Counted from the first letter of the stretch, positions 45,001-56,171 are shown. The stretch is 64,000 nucleotides of DNA from Avena insularis (GCA_023614405.1 CM042691.1:168984927-169048926); one strand, 5' to 3'. A program made the numbers and translations. Notes: generated by a model not told the origin, from the letters alone.

Positions 45001-46851
45001 TGATTCCTGTATTAGCAGGAAAATGATTAGTAAGTTAATTGATTGAAGCTATGATGATTAAATGTTTATCCTGGTTCATGTAGGAGTTGTTCTTGTGACA
45101 CCATCTTGATATGGTACACAGGTTTGATTCTAATCCATGGATTGGGTTGGCTTAAGCTAAAGACAAACTTGGCTTTACAAGATAAATAGAGATGCTCTTC
45201 TCTGAATTCCCTAAGACCAATGATGTTGGTCTGAGGCTTAGGGATTTAGATCATATCTAGTTGATTCATATAGATAGTCCTGGTAGTGGTACCAGCTACT
45301 GTTTTTGAATCAAAGCTTGGAAAAATGATAGTAAGCTTGATCATGATCTGGATCCAAAGGATTAGTTTCTAAGGTGCTACCCTTTCTTTAGGGATGTGCC
45401 TAGAAATAGATCATAGATATATTTATACTTGAATTGTAAGATATAGCCTAACAACCAGAGCAATGATGTTGCTCTGAGCTCTGGCTGGATCCAGGTACTT
45501 TGTTGTTTGCTTTTAGAGTTCAAAAATCCCTATGATGGAGTCACCCCACTTGGGTGCTTTATGAGGGTTTGTTTCATAAAACAACACATGCTTCTGTATA
45601 GATGATATGATTAGATCATGTGAGGGTTTTATGATGCTCACCACAAAATCTGATGAATGTGGAGTAAGTTGGTGATGATATTGATCTGGTTTTGCTGGAC
45701 TCCTGTGCTTGCTCTTGAGCTAGCCTGCTCCTCCTAGCTCCTGGACTTGGCCTTGCTATCCACCTGATCCTTTCCCCTCCTTATGTCACCATCCTGGTGA
45801 TGTTTGGTTGATCTTTGGTGGTTTGGCTGTTGCTTGGTAAGCTGGTAAGTCGGGTTGTTTCTTGTGTAAGCAGTGGAGAGATGCACTAGTGCCTCTCCAC
45901 GACTGTCTTGATGGTTTTGTGAGTTTGGGGTGTCTTGTGAGGTCGACAAAGACACCACATGCATGTTGGTGTGTGTCCTGCCTGTGTGCTTGCTGTGCAG
46001 TTGTGGATATGTTCAAAATTTTGAAACTTACTGTTATCTGGTTACTTTCACCTGGCTGGTGAAATTTGCCCCTCTTGGCTGTCATTTGACTTCTGGCTTG
46101 AAATTTATGAAACATGGATTATTCCATATTGGTGAAACTTGCCCCTTTTATAAATTTCTCAATGATGAATTTGTCTAGTGCACTTCACTGACATGTCTGA
46201 GAAAAAAATAATACTAACTCTAACCTTATTATTATTTCTATTTAGTCTTTGTTTGCTTTTGTAGGTACAGATCTAAAGTGAAGATTTAGTTTAGGTGTAG
46301 TTATAGAACAATTCAATGTAATCTTCTTTATATTTTTGTAATTTTCATTATATTATTTTGTAATCTTCATTTAATTCTTTTGTAATAAAGATTACATTAT
46401 TATCAACAAATAATATTCTTATTCTTATTTATTTACTTTGGTGGAGTGTGTGGATGATTTCAATAAGTTACAATTTTTGTAACTTATTTATATATATGAA
46501 ATAAGTTTTTATATTCTAATTATTTTATTTAGATAAAGTTTTGAGTTAAAATAGTTAACTCATAATTAAATCAAGATTCAAACCTTATTCCTAATTCATT
46601 TGAATTATAATCAAACACGCAAGTTTAAAATTCAAATTCATTTTAAAACACATAATTCCTTAAAGATCATATCAAAGTCCATAGCCATCACCCTTTAAGA
46701 CTAAACCTAATCTCAAAGTATGAAAGAAACATTGATCACTTAAGGTTTTTATTTGGCGAAAATTTTACCCACGTTTTCACACATGAATGCATGCAACATT
46801 CCATATTCCTAAATCTACCCTTCGTTAGTTCCTAAATGCTGGGATGTTACA
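42036..46851 (-). repeat. Gyp-H 3' LTR (4,816 bp)
   Basis: On the minus strand it begins TGTAACATCCCAGC at 46851, directly after the polypurine tract, and ends at 42036. Its last 1.18 kb (42036-43212) is repeated at 53161-54329. It contains a GC-rich block at about 44050-44530. The LTR is unusually long. Confidence 0.85.
44040..44531 (+). other. Gene-like GC block on the strand opposite to Gyp-H
   Basis: Read on the plus strand, an AT-rich region gives way to a GC-rich block with CT-rich leader sequence, CCG runs, CCCTAGGG words and a good splice donor at 44529-44536 (ACGGTGAG), followed by 1.7 kb of AT-rich intron-like DNA and a candidate acceptor TTTTGTAG near 46264. The element itself is transcribed on the minus strand. 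ORFs here are short. It may be an antisense promoter or exon, or chance. Confidence 0.35.
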
Positions 46852-48267
46852 GACTTCCCCCCTTAAATTAAACTTCGTCCCAAAGTTTGCGGATATGTAC
46901 CTAAATAGTTCTGGATAGGCTTTTCTTAAATCGTCTTCTTTCTCCCATGTGGCTTCCCTTTCAGGGTGATGTTCCCACTGTACCTTGCAATATTTGATTG
47001 CTCTGTTCCTTAATCTTTTCCAGTTTTCTTCCAGAATCTTACAGGGATTTTCAATATAGGTCAGGTCTGCTTGTAGTTCTATCTCCTGGTGTGTAATTGC
47101 ATCATCTGGGACTTTCAAACATTTACGAAGTTGTGACACATGGAAAACATTATGCACTTGAGCCAATCTTGATGGTAACTCTAAAGCATAAGCTATAGTT
47201 CTGTTTTGACTCAGTGTCTTGAATGGTCCGATATATCTTGGACTCAATTTCCCTTTAACTCCGAATCTTTTCACCCTTTTCATTGGACTTACTTTCAAAT
47301 AGACCATATCTCCTACTTCTGGATGCCATGATCTTCGACTTTGATCCGCATAACTTTTCTTCCTGCTCTGGGCTATTTTCAGTCTATCCCTGATCTTATC
47401 AATGATATCTTGTATTTCCTTGATATAATCTGGTGCAAATTCTTTGTTGTTTCCAGGCTCATACCAACATATTGGTGATCTACACTTCCTTCCATACAAA
47501 ACTTGGTATGGAGCTACCTTCAGACTACTCTGATAGCTATTATTATAAGAAAATTCTGCCAATGGTAGGTGATCTTCCCATGTTCCTCCAAAATCTAGTG
47601 CACAAGCTCTTAATATGTCTTCTAGTATTTGATTTGTTCTTTCAGTTTGACCTCATATCTCTGGATGATATGCTGTGCTGAAATCTAACTTTGAACCAAG
47701 TGCTTCATGCAATTGCTTCCAAAATGCTGAAGTAAACACTGATCCCCTATCAGTTACAATCTTTTTGGGTACTCCATGCTTACTTACTATCTCTTTGACA
47801 TATAATTCAACTAACTTCTTGGCATTATCCATTTGATTCACCGGAATAAAGTGTGCACTCTTAGTGAGTCTGTCCACAATTACCCATATCATATCCTTAC
47901 TTTTTGGTGTCATGGGCAATCCTGTAATGAAGTCCATACCTATTTCTTCCCACTTCCATTCAGGAATTTCCAAGGGTTGTAATCGTCTTGCTGGACTTTG
48001 ATGTTCAGCCTTCACCCTTTGACAAGTATGGCATTTAGATACATATTTAGCAATATCTCTTTTCATGTTATTCCACCAGAATAGTTCTTTCAAATCCATA
48101 TACATCTTAGTACTCCCTGGATGTATAGAATATGGTGTTTCATGTGCTTCTTTGAGTATGACATTTCTAATCTCAGTCACATCTGGAACACAAAGACGGT
48201 CTTGAAACCATAAAGACCCATAATCTCCAAGGCAAAAACTATTTTTTGCCCTTGAGATATCCTCCAA
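46825..48267 (-). pseudogene. Gyp-H integrase and chromodomain
   Basis: Two minus frames in the same phase, separated by TGA at 47653-47655. The first holds the zinc-binding end (CHTCQRVKAEH) and core blocks MDFITGLP and TDRGSVFTSAFWK, the first two Asp of the D-D-E triad. After the stop follow GQTERTNQ with the Glu, then VGDMVYLKVSP and the chromodomain (IKYCKVQWEHHPEREATWE). Chromodomain integrases steer insertion toward modified histones. The frame ends FNLRGEVCNIPAFRN, reading through the polypurine tract and eight codons into the LTR. A frameshift near 48225 separates it from RNase H. Confidence 0.92.
46852..46865 (-). other. Gyp-H polypurine tract
   Basis: On the minus strand the sequence reads AAGGGGGGAAGTC immediately before the TGTAACATCC start of the 3' LTR. 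It shows where the 3' LTR begins. Confidence 0.88.
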
Positions 48268-49462
48268 ATTTCCTCAGCAATAAAAGGATCTTCTTCTTGA
48301 TGTCTAAAAATTTCTTGCTTAAGATCACTGTCCTGCTCTGCAACTACCTGCATAGTAGCTAATCCTCCAAGAACCTCTGTTCTAATGAATTGAAGCTCTA
48401 ATCTTTCCAAGTCCATTTGTAACTCTTTTGGTAGCTCCCTATTACTTGGCTGAATATCTGCACTCTTTCTGCTTAAAGCATCAGCTACAACATTAGCTTT
48501 TCCTGGAGTATAGTTGATTGTTAAATCATAATCCTTGATTAGTTCCAACCAACGATTCTGTCTCATATTCAATTCCTTTTGAGTGAAGAATATTTGAGAA
48601 TTTTATGGTCAGTGTATAACTCACATCTGGCTCCATAAAGAAAATGCCTCCATCCTTTCAGCGCAAAAACTATTGCTGCTAACTCTAAATCATGAGTTGG
48701 ATAGTTGACTTCATGTGGTTTTAGTTGTCTTGAACCATAATCAATCACTTTCCGATCTTGCATTAATACACAACCCAAACCTTCTTTAGATGCATCACAG
48801 TATACAATGAAGTCCTTCCCTGTTTCAGGAAATGCTAAGATTGGAGCTGTGGTTAATCTAGTCTTCAACTCTTGAAAACTTGCTTCACATTTCTCATCCC
48901 ATTTGAATGGCGTATTCTTCATTAATAATTTGGTCATTAGTTCGGCTATTTTGGAGAAACCTTCAATAAATCTCCGATAATAACCAGCCATTCCTAAGAA
49001 ACCTCGAATTTGCTTCACATTGGTCGGTGCAGTCCACTCTAGTACTGACTAAACTTTAGATGGATTCACAACAATTCCATCTTTACTGATCACATGACCA
49101 AGGAATTCTACCTTATCAAGCCAAAATTCACACTTACTGGACTGAGCATAAAGTTTGTGTTCTCTTAAAGTCTGCAATGCTATTCTCAAATGATCAGCAT
49201 GCTCTTCCTTATCCTTGGAATATATCAGAATATCATCAATAAAGACTATTACAAACTTGTCCAAATATGGCATGAAGATCTTGTTAATCAAATTCATGAA
49301 TATTGCCGGTGCATTGGTCAAACCAAATGGTACTACCAGATACTCATGGTGTCCATATCTTGAGACAAATGCTGTTTTTGGAACATCTTCCGGTTTGATT
49401 TTTATTTGATGGTATCCAGATCTTAAATCGATCTTTGTGAATACTCCAGCTCCTTTTAGTTA
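48177..49462 (-). pseudogene. Gyp-H reverse transcriptase (second half) and RNase H
   Basis: After a TAA (49460-49462) the frame continues through the catalytic box [13 protein letters not shown] (about 49230-49250), a TAG at 49049-49051, and the RNase H blocks [14 protein letters not shown] and [16 protein letters not shown] down to 48569. A dinucleotide indel near 48590 shifts to the frame carrying [18 protein letters not shown], the usual end of Gypsy RNase H and linker. The reverse transcriptase catalytic aspartates and the first RNase H Asp are intact. Confidence 0.93.
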
Positions 49463-50476
49463 ATCAAACGAATCTTGAATTCTTGGTAAAGGGTACTTAT
49501 TCTTGATAGTAATGTTGTTTAGATTTCTATAATCACCACACATTCTTCTTCCACCATCTCTCTTATCCACAAAGATTAGTGGTGTTCCCCATGGGGATAC
49601 ACTTTCCTGAATAAATCCTTTTCTAGCTAACTCATCAATTTGCTCTTTGAGTTCTTTCAAATCTTTGGGTCCCATTTTATATGGTGCTTGAGCTATTGGT
49701 GCTGTACCAGGAATTAGGTCAATAGTAAACTCTATCTCCCGGTCTGGTGGCATTCCTGGTAGCTCTGCTGGAAAAACATCTTGAAATTCATTTACTATAG
49801 GAATCTCTTCCAATTTTACCTCTTTCATTGAGTTCAACTGCAAATCCACCATGATATGACTGTGTTTATCTGCATGGTAAACTATCCTTGCTCCACTTGG
49901 ATTTTTGATTGAGATAGTTTTCTCCTCACAATTTATCTGAGCTCTGTGTTCCATCATCCAATCCATTCCCAGCACTACTGCAATTCCCTTCAAAGGAATC
50001 ACATAAAGGTCTACGAAATATGTACAACCATAGATCAAGATAACCTGATCTTGTTTTATGTGGCGTACAATCACATTCCCTCCTGCCGTAACTACGGTCA
50101 TAGGACTTTCTAACGTTTCCCTTCTAATCCCGAACTTATCACAAAATTCTTCAGAAATGAATGAAGTAGTTGCACCAGTATCAAATAGAACTTTGCCGGT
50201 ATTGGTAAGGATATTGAGCGTACCTATCACTGCATGCTCCGAATTATCCACCTCCTCGAGGGTTGCACAGTTCAGTTTCCCAGTAGGTCGGTTCCTCTTG
50301 CCATTGTTGTTCTTGCCATTATTTCCTCCTTTATTGGGCTGTCCATTTCTTCCACTGGCTTGTCCTCCTCCCTTGGTAGGCCATCCTCCAGGTGGTTTGC
50401 TCGGACAATCTGGCTTGATATGCCCCTTCTGACCACAACTGTAATAGATCACTATAGGCTTTTTGCATTCCCTCTA
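49460..50476 (-). pseudogene. Gyp-H zinc knuckle 2, protease and start of reverse transcriptase
   Basis: A 330-codon frame on the minus strand. It opens with a zinc knuckle in which the first Cys is Tyr ([14 protein letters not shown]), followed by a basic Gly/Asn-rich linker, the aspartic protease ([16 protein letters not shown], later [10 protein letters not shown]) and the first reverse-transcriptase block ([20 protein letters not shown]). It ends in TAA at 49460. A TAG at 50474-50476 separates it from the gag frame, in the same phase. Confidence 0.93.
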
Positions 50477-51430
50477 GAAATGCCCTGGAATTCCACAATT
50501 GTTACAAATAACATTCCTTCTTGGATTGGATTGATTTCCACCACTACCCTTGTTATTGTAATTGTTATTGTTACTGTGACCATAATTCCTATTCCGAGGT
50601 TTGAACTCCAGGTTAGGTTTAGGTTTTCTCGCCTGAATTCTCTTGGTTTCCTTCTTGGCTCTCTTCCTCTGGTCCTCTTGGACATTCTTGTAGTCATCTT
50701 CAAAAGTAATGGCTGCATCCAGCAACTGCTGATAAGTCTTCTTATTTGCTAACCTTAGTTGCATCTTCACAAATGGATTTAATCCATGCAGGAAACGCTT
50801 CTTCCGCTTCTCTTCAGTGTTGATATCCTCCTCTGCATAACGAGACAGTTGGCTAAACTCTCAGACGTACTTCATGACACTAGTATATCCTTGCTGAAGC
50901 TCCTCAAATTCTCTCCGCTTCAAATCCGTAACACTTTCCGGAACATGATATTCACGGAATCTCTGCTTGAACTCTTCCCAGGTAAACTCCCTTCCTGGTG
51001 GTTACATGGCTAACTGATTCTCCCACCATGATGCTGCAGGTCCAGTCAGAAGATGAGTTGCATACCTCAATTTCTCCTCATCATTGCAACCTATAGTTTT
51101 CAGCTTCCTTTCAGTATCTGCTAGCCAGTCTTCTGCATCCATTGGTTCAGGAGCTGATGAAAAAGGTAACGGTCTTGCATTCTGGAAATCAGATAGACTC
51201 ACTCCTCCACCTTCAGGTGCCCTCTGATTTGCTCGTCCCAGCAGCTCTTCCATGAACTTGTTCTGGGTCTCATGCATCATTTGCATGCATTGCATAAAAT
51301 TCTGCTCCATTAACGGCCTCAGTGATGGTGGTGGTAATGCTTCCTGGTTTGCTGCATCTACATCGGCCTTTTCCTTGGCCTCTCCCTCCATCCGCTGCTG
51401 CTCAGTTTCCATTCCTACACCCGTATCCAT
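50474..51430 (-). pseudogene. Gyp-H gag
   Basis: Begins MDTGVGMETEQQRMEGEAKE at 51430. Contains a glutamine/methionine-rich helix (QNFMQCMQMMHETQNKF), the retrotransposon gag core (AEDWLADTERKLKTIG, ATHLLTGPAASWWENQL), a basic Asn-rich linker and a first zinc knuckle (CNNCGIPGHF) followed by a stop. In-frame stops are TAA 51002-51004, TGA 50861-50863 and TAG 50474-50476, all without frameshift. Gag would form the particle shell and bind RNA. Confidence 0.92.
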
Positions 51431-51687
51431 GACCCTCTAGTCCTGCAACATAAAGCGAATACTCATAATTACATCATGCACATGTGTTCTGAGCTCGACT
51501 TTACGCACAGAACTAGTCACACAATGAAGATCCAAAGAAAATCCAAATATGCATTTCACATATTTTACATAATATCATAATGATACAAAGTCATTACAAC
51601 ATATACCATATAGGTATAATCACAAAACTACCTTATTACTTGGGGTACAAGCCACGTCACTTGATACTACTAACTAATTGCCTCCTT

Positions 51688-52944
51688 CTAGTAGTAACTA
51701 CGCTCATCGTACATGCCTGATGTCCAACCGTGATGACGTGTTGTTCGTCGCACAGTATGTGGAACATATGGCCTTCCAGAAGAAACATACTCTGTATCTG
51801 AAGTGTCAGGACTTGAGTCATTACTCAACCTGAGCACATTGACTCCCTCCAGCTCAGCTGTAAAGTCTTCAGAAACATATTCAATATTATCTCCCGCTTG
51901 CATCTCCTGAGCTTCATTTCTTGAGTTGTCAACAGGATACGCAGATCCTGCTGCTTCCCAGGTGCTCTCGTGGGCAAGATAATTAAACACTGGATAATTT
52001 ATATTCCCTGGGTTTTAAGAAGATGTTGATGATTCAAACACTCTCTCCTCAGGATCTTCTTCTTCATCCTGATTATCTATTGACATGGTATTTCTACTAC
52101 TATTATTAGGGTTCATTCTTTCACCCATCCAACTAGATTTTCCAACATTTCTGTCAGAACCATCAGTGGACATCTAGTGTTCATGAGATCCATTATATGA
52201 TCCCATTCTCCAACCATCAGAATTCTCAATAGGAAGTTCTGAGTCAGAACCATCCTCTGATCCCTGTGGTACTGCATACCTCATATCCATAGTAGGATCA
52301 TGTATAGGTTCAGGTCTTGGTGAATAAGGATATGGTATAAAAGATTCAGGATCTATAAGTATATCCTTAAAGATAGGTGTTGCACTACTACTTGCTTCTT
52401 TCTCTAACTGGAATGCTAACTTCTTCCTCCTTTCTGGATCAGTTAGATCTTCTAACATATCATTTTTGTCTTCAACAATCACTTTATGTGTCTTATAAAA
52501 AGACGTAACGAGTGTTCGATATCTATCCATAAACTTGGAAGCTAACTTAGGATGCTTCTTAACCAAAGTAAGATGATCCAGTATAGGCTCCGAGTCTATA
52601 CAATCATGAGGTATCACAGAGAATGTGCTACCTTCTAGCTCCTTGGTTTTCTGCTCCCGGATATTAGCTATCGCCTCCACAACAACATGATATGCTGCTA
52701 AATGACTCCTACCTTCTCCTATAGGTAGATCATGATATAATCCAAGCTTCTCTGGAAGTTGAATACTCACACGATACTTGGATAACATCCAGCCATCAAG
52801 GTAAGTGATAGTGTTCACTGGAATTCTAGTTGGACAACTAAAGAGCTTTAAAAGTTGACGAAGTTGGTCTGTGAATGATCCTTGATAATCATCAAGAGTT
52901 TCCTCTTTCCTTACCAAAGTCTGTTTTGGAAACTTTGGTGCCAT
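51688..52944 (-). pseudogene. Gyp-H extra ORF between primer site and gag
   Basis: One minus frame of 419 codons, broken by TAG at 52174-52176 (codon 257) and TAA at 52015-52017 (codon 310). It starts MAPKFPKQTLVRKEETLDDY about 215 bp after the primer site, has helical Lys/Glu-rich sequence near residues 120-190, and ends in a Ser/Asp-rich part and HHGWTSGMYDERSYY. It has no match to gag, protease or pol that I can see. Gyp-J carries an ORF of similar place and composition (61245-62045). Function unknown. A role in particle assembly or silencing avoidance would be guesswork. Confidence 0.75.
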
Positions 52945-53146
52945 ATCTCTGTATATCAGAAAAATAATTTTTGATTAGTATCCAATGATATACTGCATCA
53001 TAACAAAGAATTATCGCACTAAAATATATAACAGAATATTCTCATTTGAATACCTATTATATTATTTTTAGAGAATTCTTTATCGTTGATAAATTCCTAC
53101 AGGTAATACCCTTTACTAGGTTTCCAACCTAAGGTCAAAGCAATTT

Positions 53147-53159
53147 GCTCTGATACCAA
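53147..53159 (-). other. Gyp-H primer-binding site (tRNA-Met type)
   Basis: On the minus strand TTGGTATCAGAGC lies 1 bp after the 5' LTR end. It sets the orientation of Gyp-H. Confidence 0.92.
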
Positions 53160-53160
53160 C

Positions 53161-54329
53161 TGCGGTGACCCAACATACCACAGCATGTGTAGTATACTAT
53201 AGTCGTTGGCATGACATCCACAGAACACCGTTCTGTAAATATCACATCTCTCAGAGTGGTACAACAGAAACATTGCGGGTCCATATTACAAATGTACACA
53301 CCTTATTATTATTACAATACCAGAAGTTCAAGACTTCAAAAGGTTCAACTTACAAACCAAAATATAAAGTGTTTCAGCGGAATATAAAAGTAGCAACTCC
53401 GACGTGCCAAAGTAGCTCAACATCTTATTCTATAGAGTTCATACTGCTTGGCTCCGTTGGTTACTACTAACTCGGGATACTTAGTTGGATTCGTTATCAT
53501 CTACACCATAGCGGATCTCGTAATCCACTCCTTCAACACCTCTGGATAGATCAGGTTCCTCGTAGAACACATCTTCTTGGCATTCGGCTGCATACATTGG
53601 CACGTCTTCAGGATCCTCAGAGTCTAAGCAAGGGATCAAAGGAAAGAATGAGTAACGGCATTACCCAACAAGTTTATTATATGCAAGGTGGGAAGTTTGA
53701 TGCTCTAACTACCACCTCGGATTATAAATCCTTGGCACTATGCAATTTTTGTAAATCTTTCTTCAAAGATTGATTTTATTCTGAAAAACTATGACAATCA
53801 GCCTTCACAGGTTGACCAGAACTTTCATGGAGTTCCTTTCCGCGTTCGTCAGAGATCCTTCCGAACAGGAGTAACAAGTTACGATTCTTACACTCTGCAG
53901 AGGTGCGTTACTTTACCCATGAGAGATCAACTCCTTGTTGCACAACCGGGCGTACTTTCCGTCCACAATTCCATGATGTGGGGCCCAGAGTTGGTCCAAG
54001 CCAATCACCGCCCCTTCGACTCAAGATGCCTCCTTGGTGTACACCATGCCCACATAATGAATTACGACAATGGTTTGTACAAACCGTTAGATGCTAGAAC
54101 TATCGTGGGACGATGAGGGTTCCCACCCATATGCTGCATATCCTCTACGAATTACCAATTAATATGCACGCTACAAGGATAACAGCCACGATCTGCACAT
54201 CCGGCTTCATGCGAGAGGAAGAAGATACAGCTGACTTCTCTGTCCCATTCCAAATCTCATGGCTAACGCGTATTATACGACGCTAGAATCACTGATGTCA
54301 GGGGTTATTAAGTCCCTACTTGATCATCA
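53161..54329 (-). repeat. Gyp-H 5' LTR, truncated to 1,169 bp
   Basis: Matches 42036-43212 with small differences. The remaining 3.6 kb of LTR that should lie to the right is absent. At 54329-54330 the sequence switches to a COBL exon, with an ambiguous overlap of one to three bases (CAT/AT). Confidence 0.9.
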
Positions 54330-55195
54330 TAATCGACTGCCAGAAATGTTCGTGTGGCTGCCAAAATAACATAACCAAACCTGGGAGCTGTGTGGAGTAA
54401 GTGTTTATCACTTCAAAAGTCTCCGAAATGAGATACATTTTAGGCTTTTAAAAACTAATTTGAAATGTATTCACTACTTTGATAGGGGTAATTCCCCTTA
54501 TTTGGCTTTTGTGGTGAATGGACCTAGCAAGGGCAGCATGACTCCTCTAGTGTAGTGCAAACCCCATATGTGCCCAATAAGGGTGCACTGGCATGTTAAG
54601 CTCAACTATCGGGACTACTGGAGGGTGAAGGTAACCATTACAAATTGGAATTACCAGATGAACTACTCGCAGTGGAACTTAGTTGCTCAACACCCAAATT
54701 TCGAAAATATCACCACTATTTTTAGCTTCAACTACAAAGCTCTAAACCCCCATGGAGTAATAAGTGAGTACTTGATTCATACTCTTAGCTTGTTTTCACT
54801 TTTCACACTTAAAATGTATATGTAGTAATGTTTAAGCTACTGACAAGAATTTTGCTGCAGATGATACGGCAATGTTTTGGGGTGTCAAGTACTACAATGA
54901 CCTGCTCATGGTAGCTGGTCCAGAGGGCAATGTGCAATCCGAGCTTCTATTATGGAAGGACCCGTCAACCTTAACTTTCAGGAAGGGTAGGGTCTTTCCA
55001 AGACGCATATACTTCAATGGTGAGAGTTGCGTGATGCCTCCACCAGGTGCGTATCCAGTGTTGCCAGACTCCTCTCCTAGACTAAAGAAGACGACATTTC
55101 TCATTCTATCTATTGCTGTTTGTGCGGTGGTCGCGTTCTTGCACAATCATTTTGTGTTAGATAAATACTGTGGGAAGTCCTTGTTGGATTATTAG
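54330..55195 (+). pseudogene. COBRA-like (COBL) gene remnant
   Basis: The C-terminal half of a COBRA-like protein, the GPI-anchored family that organises cellulose in plant cell walls. Exon a (to 54396) gives CQKCSCGCQNNITKPGSCV. After an intron (54397-54485, GT-AG) exon b (54486-54763) gives SPYLAFVVNGPSKG, a TAG at 54553-54555, then HMCPIRVHWHVKLNYRDYW and IFSFNYKALNPHG. After a second GT-AG intron (54764-54860) exon c gives DTAMFWGVKYYNDLLM, RRIYFNGESCVMPPPGAY and a hydrophobic GPI-signal-like tail (FLILSIAVCAVVAFL). The 5' half of the gene is gone at the Gyp-H junction. The last codons and stop come from the Cop-I LTR that begins at 55182. It is non-functional. Confidence 0.93.
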
Positions 55196-56158
55196 GCATA
55201 AATTACACGATTAATTCCAGAATATAAATCATGACAAAACCGGATACTAGCTCATGTAACTCGAACATACTAGATGTACCAAACAACAGGATGATTGAAA
55301 ACAAATAGCAGCTTAACATGTACCCGCAGAACATGAAGAATAACCAAACAGAAGCACGTAGCACGTACCGTTCGGTTGTCATAGTAGAAACTTTGGGGAA
55401 GACTGATTGAAGTAGATGGCGGCAAAGACGGCGGTAGACAGCACCGTCTGACTTGGATGGAAGACGACCCGTGATGGAGTCGCGCGGAGCGCTTCCCAAA
55501 AACCTTATTCGCCCTCTCCCATACAGGATCACAAGGGCGAGTGGTTCCGGAGACCTGCTCTCCCGTCCGCCGGTGCACGCCGGCAAGCGGGATGGAGTAG
55601 ACTACGGTGACGGCGCAAGTAGAGAGGATGGAAAAATCCTAGATTGGTTTTTGGTGGTGTTGTGGCTGTAGCCGCGCAGGACTTTATATAGAGCAGCTCA
55701 AGAAACCCTAACGGAGGCGAACGTGGACCGAGTCCACGTTGCGCACGTTCGGGTCGGTTACAGTAGCCCACGATCCGGGAGCGACCCGAATAAGCTAACT
55801 GTTTAATAAAGCTCGGCTCAGCGAGATTCCCGCAACCCGTGGCGCGCGCATCGTGACAAGACGAGAGGGAGGGCGGGCGGGCGTGCGAGCGGCGGCGTCG
55901 TCGTCGGAGGAGCGCGCGCGTGTATCTCTCTTATTGCCACTCACTTACAAAGTGGTGCAACACTCCACCTTATAAGGTGGTGCAACTTTCCTCCAACTTT
56001 CCATGTGGGACTAAACTTGAGCTCCCACTCCACTTCCATGTGAGCTGCCACAAACATGGGCCCAAACACATATGGGCTGCCACAAATTTGGGTTTTGAGA
56101 TTTAGGGAAAATCTAAAATGCACATGGGCCTAAAGGAATTGGCCCATTATTTCTATCA
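55182..56158 (-). repeat. Cop-I 3' LTR (977 bp)
   Basis: On the minus strand it begins TGATAGAAATAATGGGCC directly after a purine tract and ends CCTAATAATCCAACA. The TG and CA ends are inferred, as no second copy is present for comparison. ORFs here (55203-55671) are not genes. Confidence 0.7.
55968..55982 (-). promoter_or_regulatory. Palindromic TATA-like element in Cop-I LTR
   Basis: CCACCTTATAAGGTGG is a perfect palindrome containing TTATAA, placed inside the LTR where a promoter is expected. A nearby CACTTTGTAAGTG on the minus strand is a diverged copy of the same arms. Confidence 0.5.
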
Positions 56159-56171
56159 ATCCCCCACCAGA
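56159..56171 (-). other. Cop-I polypurine tract
   Basis: The plus strand reads ATCCCCCACCAG, read CTGGTGGGGGAT on the minus strand, immediately before the 3' LTR. Confidence 0.75.

Larger units (their letters stand above)
42036..54329 (-). mobile_element. Gyp-H: chromodomain Gypsy retrotransposon, minus strand, 5' LTR truncated
   Basis: On the minus strand the order is a partial 5' LTR (54329-53161), Met-type primer site, extra ORF, gag with two zinc knuckles, protease, reverse transcriptase, RNase H, integrase and chromodomain, a polypurine tract, and a full 3' LTR (46851-42036). The chromodomain and domain order place it among the chromoviruses, probably Tekay/Del-like. At least eight nonsense codons and two frameshifts inactivate it. 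No target duplication joins the two ends because the right end is a deletion junction inside a COBL exon. Confidence 0.93.

Noticed and set aside
54568..54825. Short independent gene at the COBL site
   Set aside because: The ORF starts at an internal Met after the TAG and runs into an intron; it is part of the COBL remnant.
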